In this document: piece by piece, positions 1 to 11,589 of the stretch
Layout of the letters: every line of letters begins with the position of its first letter
Position numbering within the stretch: the first letter of the stretch is position 1
Assembly: GCF_021130785.1 (NCBI RefSeq)
Contig: NC_060213.1
Location: forward strand, 112,259,501-112,323,500
Source of the DNA: Homalodisca vitripennis
Taxonomy: Eukaryota > Arthropoda > Insecta > Hemiptera > Cicadellidae
Length of the DNA stretch: 64,000 nucleotides
Direction: 5' to 3'
Notes under the pieces: model-generated
Database searches by the model: none
Seen by the model: the letters and a program-made list of their open reading frames with translations, nothing else
Told to the model about the DNA's origin: nothing
Translations under genes and position numbers: made by a program

Positions 1-2150
1 AAAGACATTGTCTTGCCGTAATAATGAGTATTTTTTTTAAATTTCGTAACAAATGTCTAAATAAAAGATAAGTATGCGTACAGTATGTACAAGTAACTTG
101 AGGAAATCAAATGTTTAAAACATAACTGACGTGTTTTTCAATAAAATATCGTTAATTATATTTTTCACAAAACACGTTATTCGCTTGCACCATATTTTAT
201 ATTGTAAAACATTTCTATCCTTATAATTTGCAAGCTTTCCAGATAAGTCTTATTAAAATACTCTTAAAAACATATAAGTCTTTATTCATCGATAAAGACA
301 TTTTTCTATTTTCCTGCCTTCAAGTTAATTGTGGTTAAAAGATTTTTCTTAAATTAAACAAACTATTCAAACTGGGAACCAACTGCACCTTTTTATGCAC
401 TCACTCTTAAATGGAATGTTCCTTATGCAGAGGCGAGGAAATCTTGTTTTCTTGGATCAAACCACCTAAATTCTACTAATCTACGCTAGAATCAAATTAG
501 GGGAAAGCTTTCTTCTAGTTCTCTAATAAGGAAATGAGTTACGAGAATCTAAGTATCCCAGCTCATCCTCCATTACCATGAAAGGACAAAAATAATAAAA
601 TATAACCATCATCATTTCTGTATCATAATATGTAAATATGTGTTATGAGTCAATTGGTAAAAAAGAAAAGTGTAATATTGTAGTAATATTGATGTTACTC
701 TCAATATAAGATCGTCCCTTTCTTCCTTGGTATATATAAAATAAGTATAGGAAAATTGTTTAACTAACTAAAAAATTCACAATATACAAAACATGATGTC
801 TATGATAGCTATGTTAATCACCTGTTCTACTTTCGAACACAATATTGAACATTGCTGCTCGACACATCCGCTTTATACAGAGGTTTGTCAGCCGCTGAAC
901 GAGTATCGATGTCTTAAAGAAAAGAACTTTTTCAGCTCTATAGTGGACCAGTTTGAAAGCATGCCCTCCTTGTCTAGATTAAAACTTGATAAACAAACAG
1001 TAAAATGTTCTATTATTTGATAAAAGAAAGTCACAATTATCGTGTGAAAAAAATAAAATTATTGGATAATCGTGACTTTTCTTTTATCAAATAATATAAA
1101 ATAGTGTTTTCAAATAAGAAGAGCTCCTCCTTCAATGAAATACAGTAAAATATTTCTTTTTACTAACCGGTCATAACTATTAAATCTCTCTATACTTCTG
1201 AAACATATTGCTTCACCACGTTTTTTTTTCATTAAAATTTGTGATATTTAAACGTGTTCTTCTCGACATAAAAATGTTAATAATAAGATCTATATTTTGA
1301 TTAGAACTTCTAAACGTGGACTTTTAACTCATTATTTTGTATGTAATGTTTTAAAATATTTGGACCTTGCTGTATTTATTATATGCAGAATTGCATATAA
1401 ATTCATCTCATTATGACTATTTCTTGAAGTTTTTGTGGGTATACAATTATTTACAACATTGTCATACTCTGAATTTTACTTCTATTGAAACGATCCTTGA
1501 TCAACTTTTTTGCTCTATAATATTTTGCGCGACGCAAGATCTAAATTGTCCTTGCTCTTGGGACACGTAATGGCTTTCATTACTGTATTATTACGATATT
1601 GAGCCAAAACTTTACAATTACTTAATATTTGGATCAACTGATCAAGGTTGATAGTCTAGGTATATAATTTCGTAACAAAAAGGAGTGGACTATTTAAAAC
1701 TATACTAGTAAGAAAAATAAATCACCTTTAAAATAATTTTTGCAGAATTGTTATTTGCAAACGTATCTTTCAAATTCATAAAATTCCTGAAGACGAATTC
1801 TTTGAATTTGAGATGTGTCTAATTACAAATCTATAAAAGTGCTTTATGAAAACAATTTTTGAACTACACTACTAATGTAAAACTTTGATGGATGACGTTT
1901 ATCTGAGATATTTAGCTAAATTTAGGCAAAAACCTATCATTCCAGAGATTCTTGAAACTTCATCAATGTCTGTCTGTCTGGGCTACCCATCATGATTTAC
2001 CCATAACACCAATGTGAAAATGTTCATTAAAGATCAGTCAAGCTCCATGACTGACTTTCGCCTATATAGAAATGGCTTCTTACCAAATTCCTAATCTCTA
2101 GGTCAGTTTAGATTATGCGGACGGACAGACAGATATGATTTTACAGTTCC
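1..2150. repeat. Diverged segmental duplication block (A1), paralogous to 23,340-25,400
   Basis: This block shares a long collinear series of similar segments with 23,340-25,400 in the same orientation. Examples are the stretch around 425-650 against 23,770-24,000 (shared words such as gaggaaatcttgttt and gaaagctttcttc), 960-1,000 against 24,465-24,500 (gaaagcat followed by tcctccttgtcta), and 1,490-1,680 against 24,820-25,010 (atattttgcgc, ggatca followed by ctgatcaagg). The two copies differ by many substitutions and indels, so the duplication is old. No coding potential is kept between the copies: the short frames at 793-1020 and 1367-1570 are not conserved in the paralogue. Confidence 0.8.
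1011..1096. repeat. Near-perfect hairpin with ~31-bp arms
   Basis: Left arm 1011-1041 (starts tattatttgataaaag) and right arm 1065-1096 (ends cttttatcaaataata) are reverse complements with one indel and one mismatch, around a loop of about 24 bp. The matching part of the paralogous block near 24.5 kb has no comparable hairpin, so it was gained here or lost there. It could be a tiny foldback or MITE relic. No coding. Confidence 0.8.
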
Positions 2151-2179
2151 TAATCATAGGCTTCACTATCATTCAGTGA

Positions 2180-2450
2180 ATAAAATATGTACCCTGTTCT
2201 GGAAAGTTGGGCATGATTCTACAAATGATACCTTTAAACTTGGCAGAGGTAACATTTCTCGGATAAATTTTACTGAAACTTTGCCATTGCATCACGTAGA
2301 GGAAATGAACAATAAGAAAGATCTTAAGCTTTGCTGGTTAGTTAGCGGCAATTACGAGCTTAAATGAGAAAATTAAATAAGCAGCCGCGGCATTTTGCCA
2401 AATCTTGTTGAATGTCGTTTTATGTTGATCCTTTTGCAGACATTTGCAAA
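2180..2450. repeat. Duplication block (A2), paralogous to 21,725-21,930 and 31,555-31,750
   Basis: Three copies in the same orientation share words such as ggta/ggtaa, atttctcgg or atttctgggg, ttttactgaaac, gaggaaatgaacca/gccata and aaatcttgttgaa. The run 2,250-2,430 lines up with 21,745-21,930 and 31,557-31,745. Similarity may extend more weakly to about 2,990. In the larger unit this segment normally comes before the block found at 1-2,150, but here it follows it. That order is expected if two truncated units of a tandem array are joined near 2,150-2,180. Confidence 0.75.
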
Positions 2451-3329
2451 TAACTTGCAGCGTTTCATGAGTTTATCCCAATCCTCGAAAGTTTCTCATA
2501 CTCTCTTAAAATACTGAAAAGTGGCTTATTTAAACATGTTTCAGTAAAAGTGTATTATTTTTGTCGAACCTAATTTAAAAATTGAACAGACTGTATACCA
2601 TGCTTTATTTTGTAAATGTATATAAAAACTAAAAATTTTTATGTAACGTTCATGAAACTTATATCTCAATTCAGTGGAGGGTTATTACAGCAATTCCTAG
2701 TTTTTTGAGATTTTTTTATATCTCGCTATTTGTAAGTAATATTTCACCAAAAGCAATACAAAGATACATAGTGATAAACTTTAGACGTAGGCATGTGATG
2801 CAATTTAATGGATACAAGTAAATGCGTATAAAAACAAAATTTACAAACAATCATAACCAAAGTCCAAGTTATTACTATAACAACTATACTCATGAGTTTC
2901 AAAAAAAATTAAACTTATAACATTTTTTAGGGTACACTAATATTTCAACTATTAAGGATTAATAATATAAAAATTAACCTTTGTAGAGAATTTCCCACCG
3001 GAGAGGATATCTAAATTTTATAAAGCACCTTGCTGGAAATCTTAATAGGTAAGTTAAATAGGGGTGGTTTTATAATGCTGCAAAACTTTAGACACCGAAT
3101 AGAACAGTCGAGTGGGATAAATCCAGGGCTCGGAAGGGAACGGTCGATTCAAAGTTCAGCTCGTAAGAAACACGAATTCTGAAGCAAATTCAAACCGATG
3201 ATAAACGGATCAACTTGATTTTATCAATGCTAACTCGGGATTAATAGGAAATAAAAGGGAGGAGTCAGCATGGTTTAGGATGACTTCCCTCTCATTTAAG
3301 CGTTCCCTAAAATAGTTGTGCTAAATTTA

Positions 3330-3540
3330 AATTGACCTCGAAACTAGTGAACGCTGGTGCCAACTTGCGTCAAGCAACACAGTAGCCTCGACAAGAAATA
3401 ATACGTAAATAAAAAATCAAAAGTAAATTCTAGTTTGCTAGAAATCGCGCCTAACTCGAAACTAAGACAAGCTAGTGCCGATGTACACCAAGCTACCGAG
3501 CAGCTTCGAAAAAAAAGCGATACACTGAATAAAAATTTAG
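3330..3540. repeat. Degenerate tandem pair, period ~115 bp
   Basis: Two diverged units can be seen: one around 3,337-3,400 and one around 3,452-3,520. Both contain cgaaact, a gctggtgcc/gctagtgcc word, caagc, and a tcgacaagaa/tcgaaaaaaaa segment. No coding sequence is evident. The flanks (2,450-3,330 and 3,540-3,730) are AT-rich with nothing I can identify. Confidence 0.5.
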
Positions 3541-3781
3541 CTTAAAAATCATATTCATCTGCTTAATCTTTCCATGTCAAAATATTTAAATTATGCTAAC
3601 ATTAAATATTCTACTCGTTCAATTTGATATACACAATTTAACGTATTTTTAGTGACTCAGCAATTTACTGAATACGTGTCAAAGGGCAAGTGTATAGAGC
3701 AAAATCAATATTAAATACGACTAGGACTTATGTGCACTCTAGCGTGTCGGAGCAGCGTACTTATATGCCGTAGTACCTTAA

Positions 3782-3797
3782 CCCCCCCCCCCCCCCC
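3782..3797. repeat. Poly-C tract (16 C)
   Basis: An uninterrupted run of sixteen C lies in a locally less AT-rich stretch (3,725-3,930). The surrounding 64-codon open frame is translated through this homopolymer and is not credible as a gene. The rest of 3,800-5,120 is AT-rich with no recognisable feature. Confidence 0.9.
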
Positions 3798-5124
3798 TGT
3801 AAGGCGCTCCGTCATTGAAGCGATGTCCAGCGGACTTATGCCGAAACTACGTAGTGATCACTCCCTGGTCGGGGTAGAGCCAAGTCTTGTGTGTTGGAGA
3901 TGTGCTACTAGGGAGAGGTGGTAAGTGATAGAAACGAAGTCCATAACATGATATTTAAACTGAAATTGGATTTATTTTCTAATAAAAAAAATGTTTTCTT
4001 TATATAGCACCCGGTAATAATAATATGTTGCAAGCTCACATTGAGAACAATATATATTTGTGGAAATTGGCGCTAATTCGCATAAGTGGTATTATAAGTG
4101 GTCATAAGTTGTAAAGATAAAGTTTAATTCAGTCTCTTTTAGGAGATGGGATTTGAGTGTTTCTCTGCGGTTCTTCGATTTTAAAAAATAATTAGAAATG
4201 TTGCAACATAACAGCTATAAACCTTTGGTAAAGCTAGTGAGTTGCATTTTTATTTCTTCCCCGATGGCTGCAATCTAGTATTGATCACGTTTAGCTAGGT
4301 AAATACTTCACTACTTAATGTGAGGCAGCTGCGATCCTAAAATGACTTTCTACCTTAACCCGGATCCCTTGGGAGCTGTTTCGATTTTTGCCTCATGTTT
4401 TATTCATTCACTAACCTTTGGAACTCATCTGAGTAATATTACGCGCACCTGGGTGTCTTTGTTTGACCGTTGTATTTTGTACATATTATGATATCTTAAA
4501 ACATGTTGAATTACTGCTATATCTGAATACATGAAAGATAACGTTAGGGACTGGCATGTTTATAAATACTTATTAATTAGGGAAATCACAACCTTTAATT
4601 GAATATAATTTAAAAAGGTGATTTTAAAAATATTTCTGAAGTAAATACACAACATTTCTTCCGTCCATCTTTCATATATGTCTGTATACTGTACAAATTA
4701 ATTCCCGTATATCCAAAAGGTTTTATTTGGGCCTGATTATAAGATGCTTGTAAAGCCATTTTAAATGGGTACAACTTCTTTTTAAATTTAAATATCTCCA
4801 ATTTTAAGAAAAGATATCTTCAAAACCTATGACCTAAAGTTTGATAAAATTCATACAATTTATTTACCGTTTGCGCAGCCTAAATAGAATTTGTTGTTTT
4901 AAAAATAGTAGTCAGGGTAATGTTGTCATGTAATGTCATGCCTGCCATACTTGGAATTCCATATTGGCATGTAACATTTGCAGATGTATGCAATACTAAC
5001 AGATGACATGTATTTTCGAAATTGTCTCAAATTCCTTACATATTGTAACTGACCATGGACCTATTCAACACGAATATAATAAGTTTGTCCTGCCTACAGG
5101 AGTAGCCCTTATACATTGAAATTT

Positions 5125-5290
5125 GTTATAGGAGATTGATTACACTATTATATTCTGAGATTAAAACTCCCACGTAATTACTGCGATCGCATCAAATTAC
5201 GATCTTTCTCTCAGCTCTCTAACGAAGGAATTCAATTATGAGAAACTTAATTGGTTCCAGATCATCCTCAATTATCATAAACGGTAACCC
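5125..5290. repeat. Third, weaker copy of the 425-600 / 23,780-23,950 segment
   Basis: Shared words in order include attaaaactccc, atcaaattacg, a ctttct..cagctctctaa run, gagaa, tcatcctc and attatcataa/attagcatgaa. Orientation and order match the other two copies. It lies about 3 kb downstream of block A2, close to the spacing seen in unit B between 21.7 and 23.85 kb, so it probably belongs to the same truncated unit as A2. From 5,290 to 6,118 I see nothing further. Confidence 0.65.
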
Positions 5291-6117
5291 GGTCAGGATA
5301 AAAGTTAATTAGAGTAAAATTAGCAAAAACTACTCTCGCCGAATTCTAATCCTTGCAACAATTTACACACGATCATCAAAAACCGATTTAGGGAAAAAAG
5401 TTAGTCTAGTACAAATTTATCTGTATATAAGAGCTCTCATTCGTACTGTACTCATTAAAAAAAAATTATGGTTGCCTGTAAAGTCGGTTTTACGGGGCGA
5501 AGATTTTATGTGACAACGTCTTTTTCTCGGTAGAATATTTATTGATATGAATATTATTAAATTGCACAATAGGAACAAGGAATTGAATAAAAATAAGAAT
5601 TGCACAAATTTTAACTATAGAAATATATTTTTTTTCTAAAACATTGTACATAATTTGAAATTAATTAAAATTTGTTATTGTAAATGGTAAAGTTGAATAA
5701 AACATTTACTAAAATTGGAATTTGAAATTCTTGCTAAACACAGTTAAATTCTAACTCCGCGCGTGGTGATTGGTCGGTTTAGTTCGTTTGTTTGGTCGCA
5801 CTGTTATGACAGGTTAGAGGTTATAATTTGTTATTTTAAATGTTTGACTAGCAATACGCGCTGTTTCTTCTCAATCGACTGAATTACGATTGATTGCAGA
5901 GTGATTTAAACTAATAATTTACTTAACACTATCAACATTTGTCAATAGTATGACATAACCTATAAAACTCAGTTTCTCAACTTTTGTGTCAATCTAACAA
6001 TTAATCAATCAATCATAGTTTACGATAATGAAATATCAGTGTACAATTATTTACCTTTATTGTTATAGTTGTTGTAAATGACGAATCTAAGCACTCCACA
6101 TTTTCACGAATAAACAT

Positions 6118-6228
6118 AGTTATCTGCTTTATCCCGTGCGGCGGACCCACAGTTATCTGCTTTATCCCGTGCGGATCCCGTGCGGCGGACCCACTGGACG
6201 GGCATCGTAACGTTACCGGGCGTTACAC
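6118..6228. repeat. GC-richer patch with short internal duplications
   Basis: The word agttatctgctttatcccg recurs at 6,118 and 6,151, and atcccgtgcggcggaccca recurs at 6,131 and 6,175. The following cgtaacgttaccgggcgttac is self-complementary. Base composition contrasts with the AT-rich surroundings, which suggests a fragment of an unidentified mobile element. From 6,228 to 6,798 nothing is recognisable. Confidence 0.6.
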
Positions 6229-6798
6229 TTTTTCATGAGTGACTCCGAGCCGCAACCTAATTTAAGACGTTGTCACGTCAAAATACTCTTAAATTGTACG
6301 TAGCGTCATTCAGTGCTCTTTCCTTAAACAAAGAAATACACTAAGTAATGCTCATCTGCTTTACAAACTCATCCAACAATAAAAAAATACAACACTTGCT
6401 TATGATGTGTATCTGGTAACTCTTTATTAGTAAAATCTTCGAGATCTTCTATATCTCATATATTTACATGTCTTAGTCTATCAGAGTGTTCAGTAAAATG
6501 TATCTTTCATGACAATTTGAGGATTAAACGTAACTAATTCTGAGCCACCGAGATTAAATCGATTTCTGTTATTAGAGATGCAGTCTTGCGGCGCGTTGCT
6601 CTATAAATATACAAAAGTCTCGATTATTTCACTCTATTTTTTAATTTCCTTGAAGGAACTATTCTCAAGTAAACCAACAACTGTCAGATTCAGAATGTAT
6701 TGTTTACAAATATAGTTGTTAAATTTTCAGCAAATGGATTTTTACTAACTTTTTTGGTATTAATTAATAAGCTAGTTATTATTTTATTAAATGCCAAA

Positions 6799-7161
6799 GG
6801 GGTCGAAGTAGTGGTGAGCAGCGGTCGTCGGCGGTGTCGCGGTCACTGGCTGTCTCTCTTGTGTCTTCAATCGGCGTCATTATATAGGTTCGCGCGATCG
6901 CGGGGGTGGGGGAAGCCTTTCTCCTCTCGCCGTGATCGGAGGGGAAGCGGCGATATCCGTGCGGGCACGGACCTGCCAGATAGCGTCTGACTCATCGTCA
7001 GTAAAATAATTATTTCGCTCCTTTTATGATAATTCTAAAACTCAAGTCGTTATTCGTAATATTAAAAAAATTGTCTGTTCTAATTTTTTTTTTTTATTTT
7101 TACTAATGAATATTTTTAATTTAAATTCAATTTTGTATGTTAAAAAAAATAACATGTTACA
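6799..7161 (-). repeat. 3' LTR, truncated (first ~363 bp only)
   Basis: Read on the minus strand it starts TGTAACATGTT directly after the purine tract and matches 15,819-16,185 almost base for base. Differences are mostly homopolymer or short-repeat length changes, plus very few substitutions. Similarity stops abruptly at about 6,799, whereas the 5' copy continues. This LTR has therefore lost most of its length through a deletion or rearrangement joining it to unrelated sequence at 6,798. A TATATAA box lies at 6,880-6,886 (minus). Confidence 0.8.
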
Positions 7162-7168
7162 CCCCATC
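7162..7168 (-). other. Candidate polypurine tract next to the 3' LTR
   Basis: On the minus strand GATGGGG directly precedes the LTR start TGTAAC. A short G-rich purine run at this junction is where plus-strand DNA synthesis would be primed. It is short for a polypurine tract, but its position fits. Confidence 0.5.
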
Positions 7169-7787
7169 TGTACTTCGGGAAACAAAAAAAAGAAGAAAAA
7201 AATTAAATGTGGTATTTTTATATAGATAATACAAAAAAAGGTTACCGTAGTTTAACCTCCTCTTGTATTCGTTTTGAAAGTTTCTGAAATGAAAATGAAA
7301 CAAACTAAAGGACTCTTTTCGTACGAAATTAATGTTTTAATCAACAAATAAAATAAATGATAACATATTCTGGTAAGAAAATATAACTAAAAACAAATTG
7401 CAATCTGCATAACCAAAAAAAAAATTATTTAACAAAAACTAAAATTTAACACTAAAATATATTACGGGCACAGTCTTTCACAATACATATAATTGCTAGA
7501 AAACAAAATCAAATCTCGCTTTACTAATAAAAATAAACAAAAATCGAACTCGAAAATATAAAATCTCTAAGGGAAGGATAATAGACACGCCGGGTACAGG
7601 AGAGTGGCAGTCTTACAAGGAAGAAGAATTTGGGATAGAAAGGTGATTTGTTGTAAGAATACTAGTCTACTAAAGCAAACTCTTGCCCCTAAAACAATAA
7701 ACAACATCGGGCAACCAAGAAATGATACAATAAAACAGATTAGTCGAAAGGAAAACTATGGGCACACTACGGGGCAACACAGGGATC
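7169..7787 (-). other. 3' untranslated region of the retrotransposon
   Basis: About 620 bp of AT-rich sequence lies between the integrase stop codon (7,788-7,790) and the purine tract. No second reading frame with signal peptide or membrane segments is visible on the minus strand, so there is no sign of an envelope gene here. Confidence 0.6.
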
Positions 7788-9060
7788 TAGTGTGCCTCCA
7801 AGGAAGAGTACGCCTTCAGATCCTTCGTATGGGCTCGGCCTACGTCTTTTCCTTGGAGATCTCGAAGTTCGAATATATTCCATCCTATTTTTCTATATAG
7901 GATGTATGGTCCTTCAAACTTTGGTGCCAATTTTTTCCTGCTATATTCTCAGCCGCTGAGGAAAGTGTATGGCTGCGCCTCAAAAACTTGTTGGCCTATT
8001 ACAAAACTGTTATCTCTTCTTCTGAGATTATAGTAATGAGCTTGGCGAGTGTGTGCTTTTTCCCATGTTTAGCTTACATTTTCCCTTAATTTTAGCATGA
8101 AGTTCATTCGAGATTCATGTATATCGATTTCGCTAGGTTTAACAGCACCTTGAGTGGCATTCTCGAATACTTGGCCGTAGATACAATTTGGAGTTTTTAA
8201 GTTCTCTACCAAAATTGAGCATGGCCGGGGTAAATTTTGTTGACTCGCTACAACATGTATTCAACGCAAATCTAAATTCATTTAAATGTTGATCCCAACT
8301 ACGATGATCATTTCGGCACGAACTGAGAAATCATTAGTTTTTTAATACGCGGTTCGTTCGCTCTGTTGGATTACTCTGCGGACTATAAGGTGCGGTTGTT
8401 TTGTGAATTATTCCCCAATCACTTGTAAGTTTTTGGAAGATTTTCGAGAGGTACTGCGTTCCGTTATCTGTCAGTACTACTTCTGGAGCACCATATCGCA
8501 ACAATATAAGGTCTTCGAAACTTTTCTGCCACCTTCTTAGCAGTTGCTGATGATAATGCCAACAATTTCTACCCATTTGGTAAAGGTATCTTGGAACACC
8601 AGGATAAATCTGTTTCCTTTACGAGATCGAGGTAAAGGTCCCATCAGATCACTGGTTTACTGTGAACCAAGGTCCTTGGGGGCGTCTGAAATGCATTTTA
8701 CCCACCGGTTTTACATTGTTCCACCTTGTATCTCTGGCAAGTTGCAAGTGTCGCAATTCTTTACGTATTTTTCGAATATCGTTTCTCCATCCAGGCCAAA
8801 AGTATCTGGCACTGAGTTTCTGAATCGTTTTGTTTACACCTAAATGGCCAGCTGTTGCGCTGTCATGATTTTCTTTCAGTACATTGGATTTTAGAGAATT
8901 CTGGTACGCAAAGTTTCCAATTTGCTTTTGGGTCGGAGTTGATTTATCGATTTTTCGGTATAGTTTTATTTCCTCGAATGGTGTAATCTGCATATTTATT
9001 CGGACTTGCAGATACCTTCCGAAGCATTTTCGAGTGCCAATCGGGCATAAGTTCGTCTGA
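7788..9060 (-). pseudogene. pol: integrase domain, frameshifted
   Basis: Integrase inserts the retrotransposon cDNA into host DNA. Read 3' to 5' on the plus strand, the domains are a linker near 9,060-8,990, the HHCC zinc-binding domain near 8,870-8,770 (seen as GHLGVNKTIQKL then RYFWPGW), the catalytic core near 8,640-8,340 (LTDNGTQY, then PYSPQSNPTERTNR), and a C-terminal GPY/F-type module near 7,930-7,800 (KFEGPYIL, then NIFEL). The last module ends at a TAG whose complement is 7,788-7,790. At least two frame changes separate these parts, one of them between about 8,650 and 8,580, so no intact protein is encoded. The first catalytic aspartate falls in the frame-broken part. The domain order and the GPY/F end are typical of Gypsy elements. 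Nothing suggests a chromodomain. Confidence 0.9.
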
Positions 9061-9129
9061 AGCTGTTTCTAGCCTTGGTTCCTTGGTTTTGAGCGATAGT
9101 TGCCTCCGAGAGTTATTCGAACTGTCGTT

Positions 9130-9835
9130 GGCGGTGCTTAAAACCAACGGTTGAACCGACTACAGGATCACAGCTTGACGTGTCGATCGGATACCGGGAG
9201 AGAGTGCGTCTGCTACTCGGTTCAGGACTCCCTTGCGGTATTGGACTTCGAAGTCATGTTGCTGTAGTTCCAGCATCCAGCGAGCAAGTCTTCCAGATGG
9301 TTTCTCCAAACTCATCAACCACTTTAAAGCTTGATGGTCAGTTTATCGCAATAAAACTTGTACCCTTCGAGGTACGGACGAAATTTTTGAACGGCCCATA
9401 CCAGAGCTAGGCATTCTTTCTCGGTTACGGAAAATTTCTTTTCATTCTCGTGTAAAAAGTCGACTCGCATATGCAATAACCTTCTCCCGCTTGCCAATAG
9501 TTTGAGTAAGCGAAGCCCCTAAACCTTCATTGGAGGCATCCACATGGACCGTAAAAAGTTTCCTTGAAGTCAGGGCAGGCTAAGACCGGTGCGGTAGAAA
9601 GTTTTGCTTTAAGGGAATTGAATTGCTCGTTCTTGAGAATCCGTCCATTCCCATCTATTCCCCTTTCTTAAGAGTTTCGTCAATGGCTTAGATATGTTTG
9701 CAAAGTTTTCGATAAATCGTCTGTACCAAGACGCAAGTCCAAGAAACTCCGTACTTGTTTTACAGTTTTAGGTGCTGGAAAATCCACAATTGATTTAACC
9801 TTTTCTGGATCCGTCTGGATTCCTCTCTCGTTTAT
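9130..9835 (-). pseudogene. pol: RNase H domain, frameshifted
   Basis: The minus strand carries RNase H-type sequence, which degrades the RNA strand during reverse transcription. Recognisable words are TEKEC near 9,430-9,400, HQALKWL near 9,345-9,320, a [12 protein letters not shown] block near 9,305-9,265 and a VADALSR-like end near 9,205-9,180. They fall in more than one frame, so the domain is interrupted by indels. It directly follows the reverse transcriptase and precedes the integrase linker, as in other Gypsy pol genes. Confidence 0.85.
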
Positions 9836-9839
9836 TTTT

Positions 9840-10480
9840 TTACGTGGCCAAGGTATTTCAACTCCTTTTTACAAAAGTTACATTTTTCCATATTTTGGTA
9901 ATAATCCTGCATTTCTAAGGCGTTCGAACACTTCTTTGAGAAGTTTTAAATGTTCTTCGAAAGTTCGGGATACCAGCACCAAATCGTCTAAATAGGCAAA
10001 AGCGTAAGGCTCAAACTCAGGTCCTATCACTTGGTCTAGCAATCTCTGAAAGGTAGCCGGAGCAGAGTGTAAGCCAAATGGCATGGACCTTGAATTGGAA
10101 TAACCCTCTGCCGGGAACAGTGAAAGCCGTAATAGGTCTACTGTTAACTTCGAGAGGTACCTGCCAATAGCCATCTTTTAAGTCGATCGTGGATATATAG
10201 CAAGCATTCCTCAGTTTGTCGAGAGTATCGCACTTATTTGGGGAAGGGGATATGCATCCTTCTCGCTGACCGCATTAACTCGCCTTAAGTCGATTGCAAC
10301 ACCTTACTTTTCCATTCGATTTCTTAACCAGCACTAGTGGAGAGCTCCAAGGACTAGATGATGGTTCAATGATGCCTGACTCCAGCATCTTGTCAACTTC
10401 TTTGTTAATGATCGCTTGCATTGCCGGGTTGCGATAATAATACCTCTGTTTTATGGGTGTTGTATCAGTTTTTAAGGCGA
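9840..10480 (-). pseudogene. pol: reverse transcriptase, frameshifted
   Basis: The longest open piece (10,174-9,878, minus) contains MPFGLHSAPATFQRLLDQV and, about 25 residues on, the catalytic YLDD motif followed by LVLVS. These are the palm motifs of a Gypsy-type reverse transcriptase. Upstream, in other frames, are SSPLVLVKKSNGK near 10,350-10,305 and KDAYPLP near 10,265-10,240, which are the finger motifs. The order is correct but spread over several frames, so the copy is inactive as it stands. Part of the frame loss may be sequencing error, because the LTR pair differs mainly in homopolymer lengths. Confidence 0.92.
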
Positions 10481-10684
10481 ATTTTATGTTCCACTAATGT
10501 CGTGCGACCAATAAAAACCATCGAACAAATTTAACTGATAATCAAGGAATTCTTTCAGTCTTTTACTTTCTACTTCTGTTAGTGTCATAAACGACATCAG
10601 TATGAATAGTCTTTGAATTATTGCATCTAGTCACTGTTTCTGCAGTACTTTCATGAGGAGTGATATCGATCAGTTTTAAAGGCG

Positions 10685-10996
10685 TTATAAACGTCCATAC
10701 CCAAAATCCTCGGCGTAGTTAAGCCTGGTAGAAAAACAGGCGCGTACCTTAGTTCTAATATCGGCTATTTCACAGTTAATTTCGAAGGCCTGAGATATCT
10801 GTCTATTTGAGCTATCGGCCATATTAACATTAACATTTACGTTCTTAGGCCTAACGCCTAACTGTAATAGATGATGAACTACTCTTTCTCCTATAATAGT
10901 CACCATCGATCCCGTATCAAGCAGTGCACAAAAAGGTAGTTTCTTGAATCTTAATGGATACAAATGGTCTAGGATCGTTCGATTTAACTTCTGCAC
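10685..10996 (-). pseudogene. Retropepsin-type aspartic protease, partial
   Basis: An open minus-strand frame of about 103 codons contains CALLDTGSMVTIIG, the D-T-G active-site signature followed by the usual hydrophobic strand, then VRPKNVNV and SNRQISQAFEI as in clan AA proteases of retroelements. The protease would release Gag and Pol products from the polyprotein. It lies between the Gag zinc knuckle and the reverse transcriptase, as expected. A conserved flap region is plausible downstream, but the frame ends at 10,685. Confidence 0.85.
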
Positions 10997-11059
10997 AGCT
11001 GCTTTTGTTAAATTCTTTTATTTGGTTGAGCCATTTGGGCCATTCGATTGAGGTGATTT

Positions 11060-11571
11060 GTTGCCCCAGAGTCCCGGGGACACCTCTGACGCTCCGGGCT
11101 CCGGAAATGTTTCCCTGCCTGCAAGGGCACTGGACGGTTCGGATTCCTACTTTTTTACAATTAAAACAGCGAATGGTTTTAGGGAGAGGACACTGGTGGT
11201 ATTTATGCCCTTTAGTTTCGCAATTCCAACAAGTAGGAATGGTAGTCGTTGTAATCTGTAGTATGATGCCTTGGCTGAGTAGTGTTAGTCGGGACAGTTG
11301 TAGAGGGCTCGAACCTTCGTTTATTGGTAAAAGATTTGGGTTTATCGTGATACAGTTCTGGCTTATATATCATCTGAACTGGGTATGACTTAAAAACGCT
11401 ACGTTTTGTGTCGTATGCTGTCTCAGGTACCATGGATTGAGCCGGATTTGGAGGAGGTCGGTAACTATTCTTCTCTCGCAAATAACTTTCATAACCTTCG
11501 GCAAGATGAATTAGTTCACTAATCGAGTGAAAACTTTCCCTTCTGATCGTTAATTTGTATTCAGGTTTCAT
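11060..11571 (-). pseudogene. gag: linker and nucleocapsid zinc knuckles
   Basis: The first part (11,571 down to about 11,270) is a basic, proline- and tyrosine-rich linker. In another frame, about 11,250-11,150, comes a C-X2-C-X4-H-X4-C zinc knuckle (CWNCETKGHKYHQC). It is followed at once by a second cysteine array, CFNC then QC, with the spacing of a knuckle but with isoleucine where histidine is expected. Zinc knuckles bind the element's genomic RNA during packaging. A frame change of one base separates linker and knuckle. The loss of the second histidine is either decay or a family trait; one copy cannot tell which. Confidence 0.85.
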
Positions 11572-11589
11572 TGTTTGAATATAATCGGT

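Noticed and set aside
7604..7900. 98-codon plus-strand frame
   Set aside because: It lies opposite the integrase C-terminal GPY/F-type module, which is the real signal on the minus strand.
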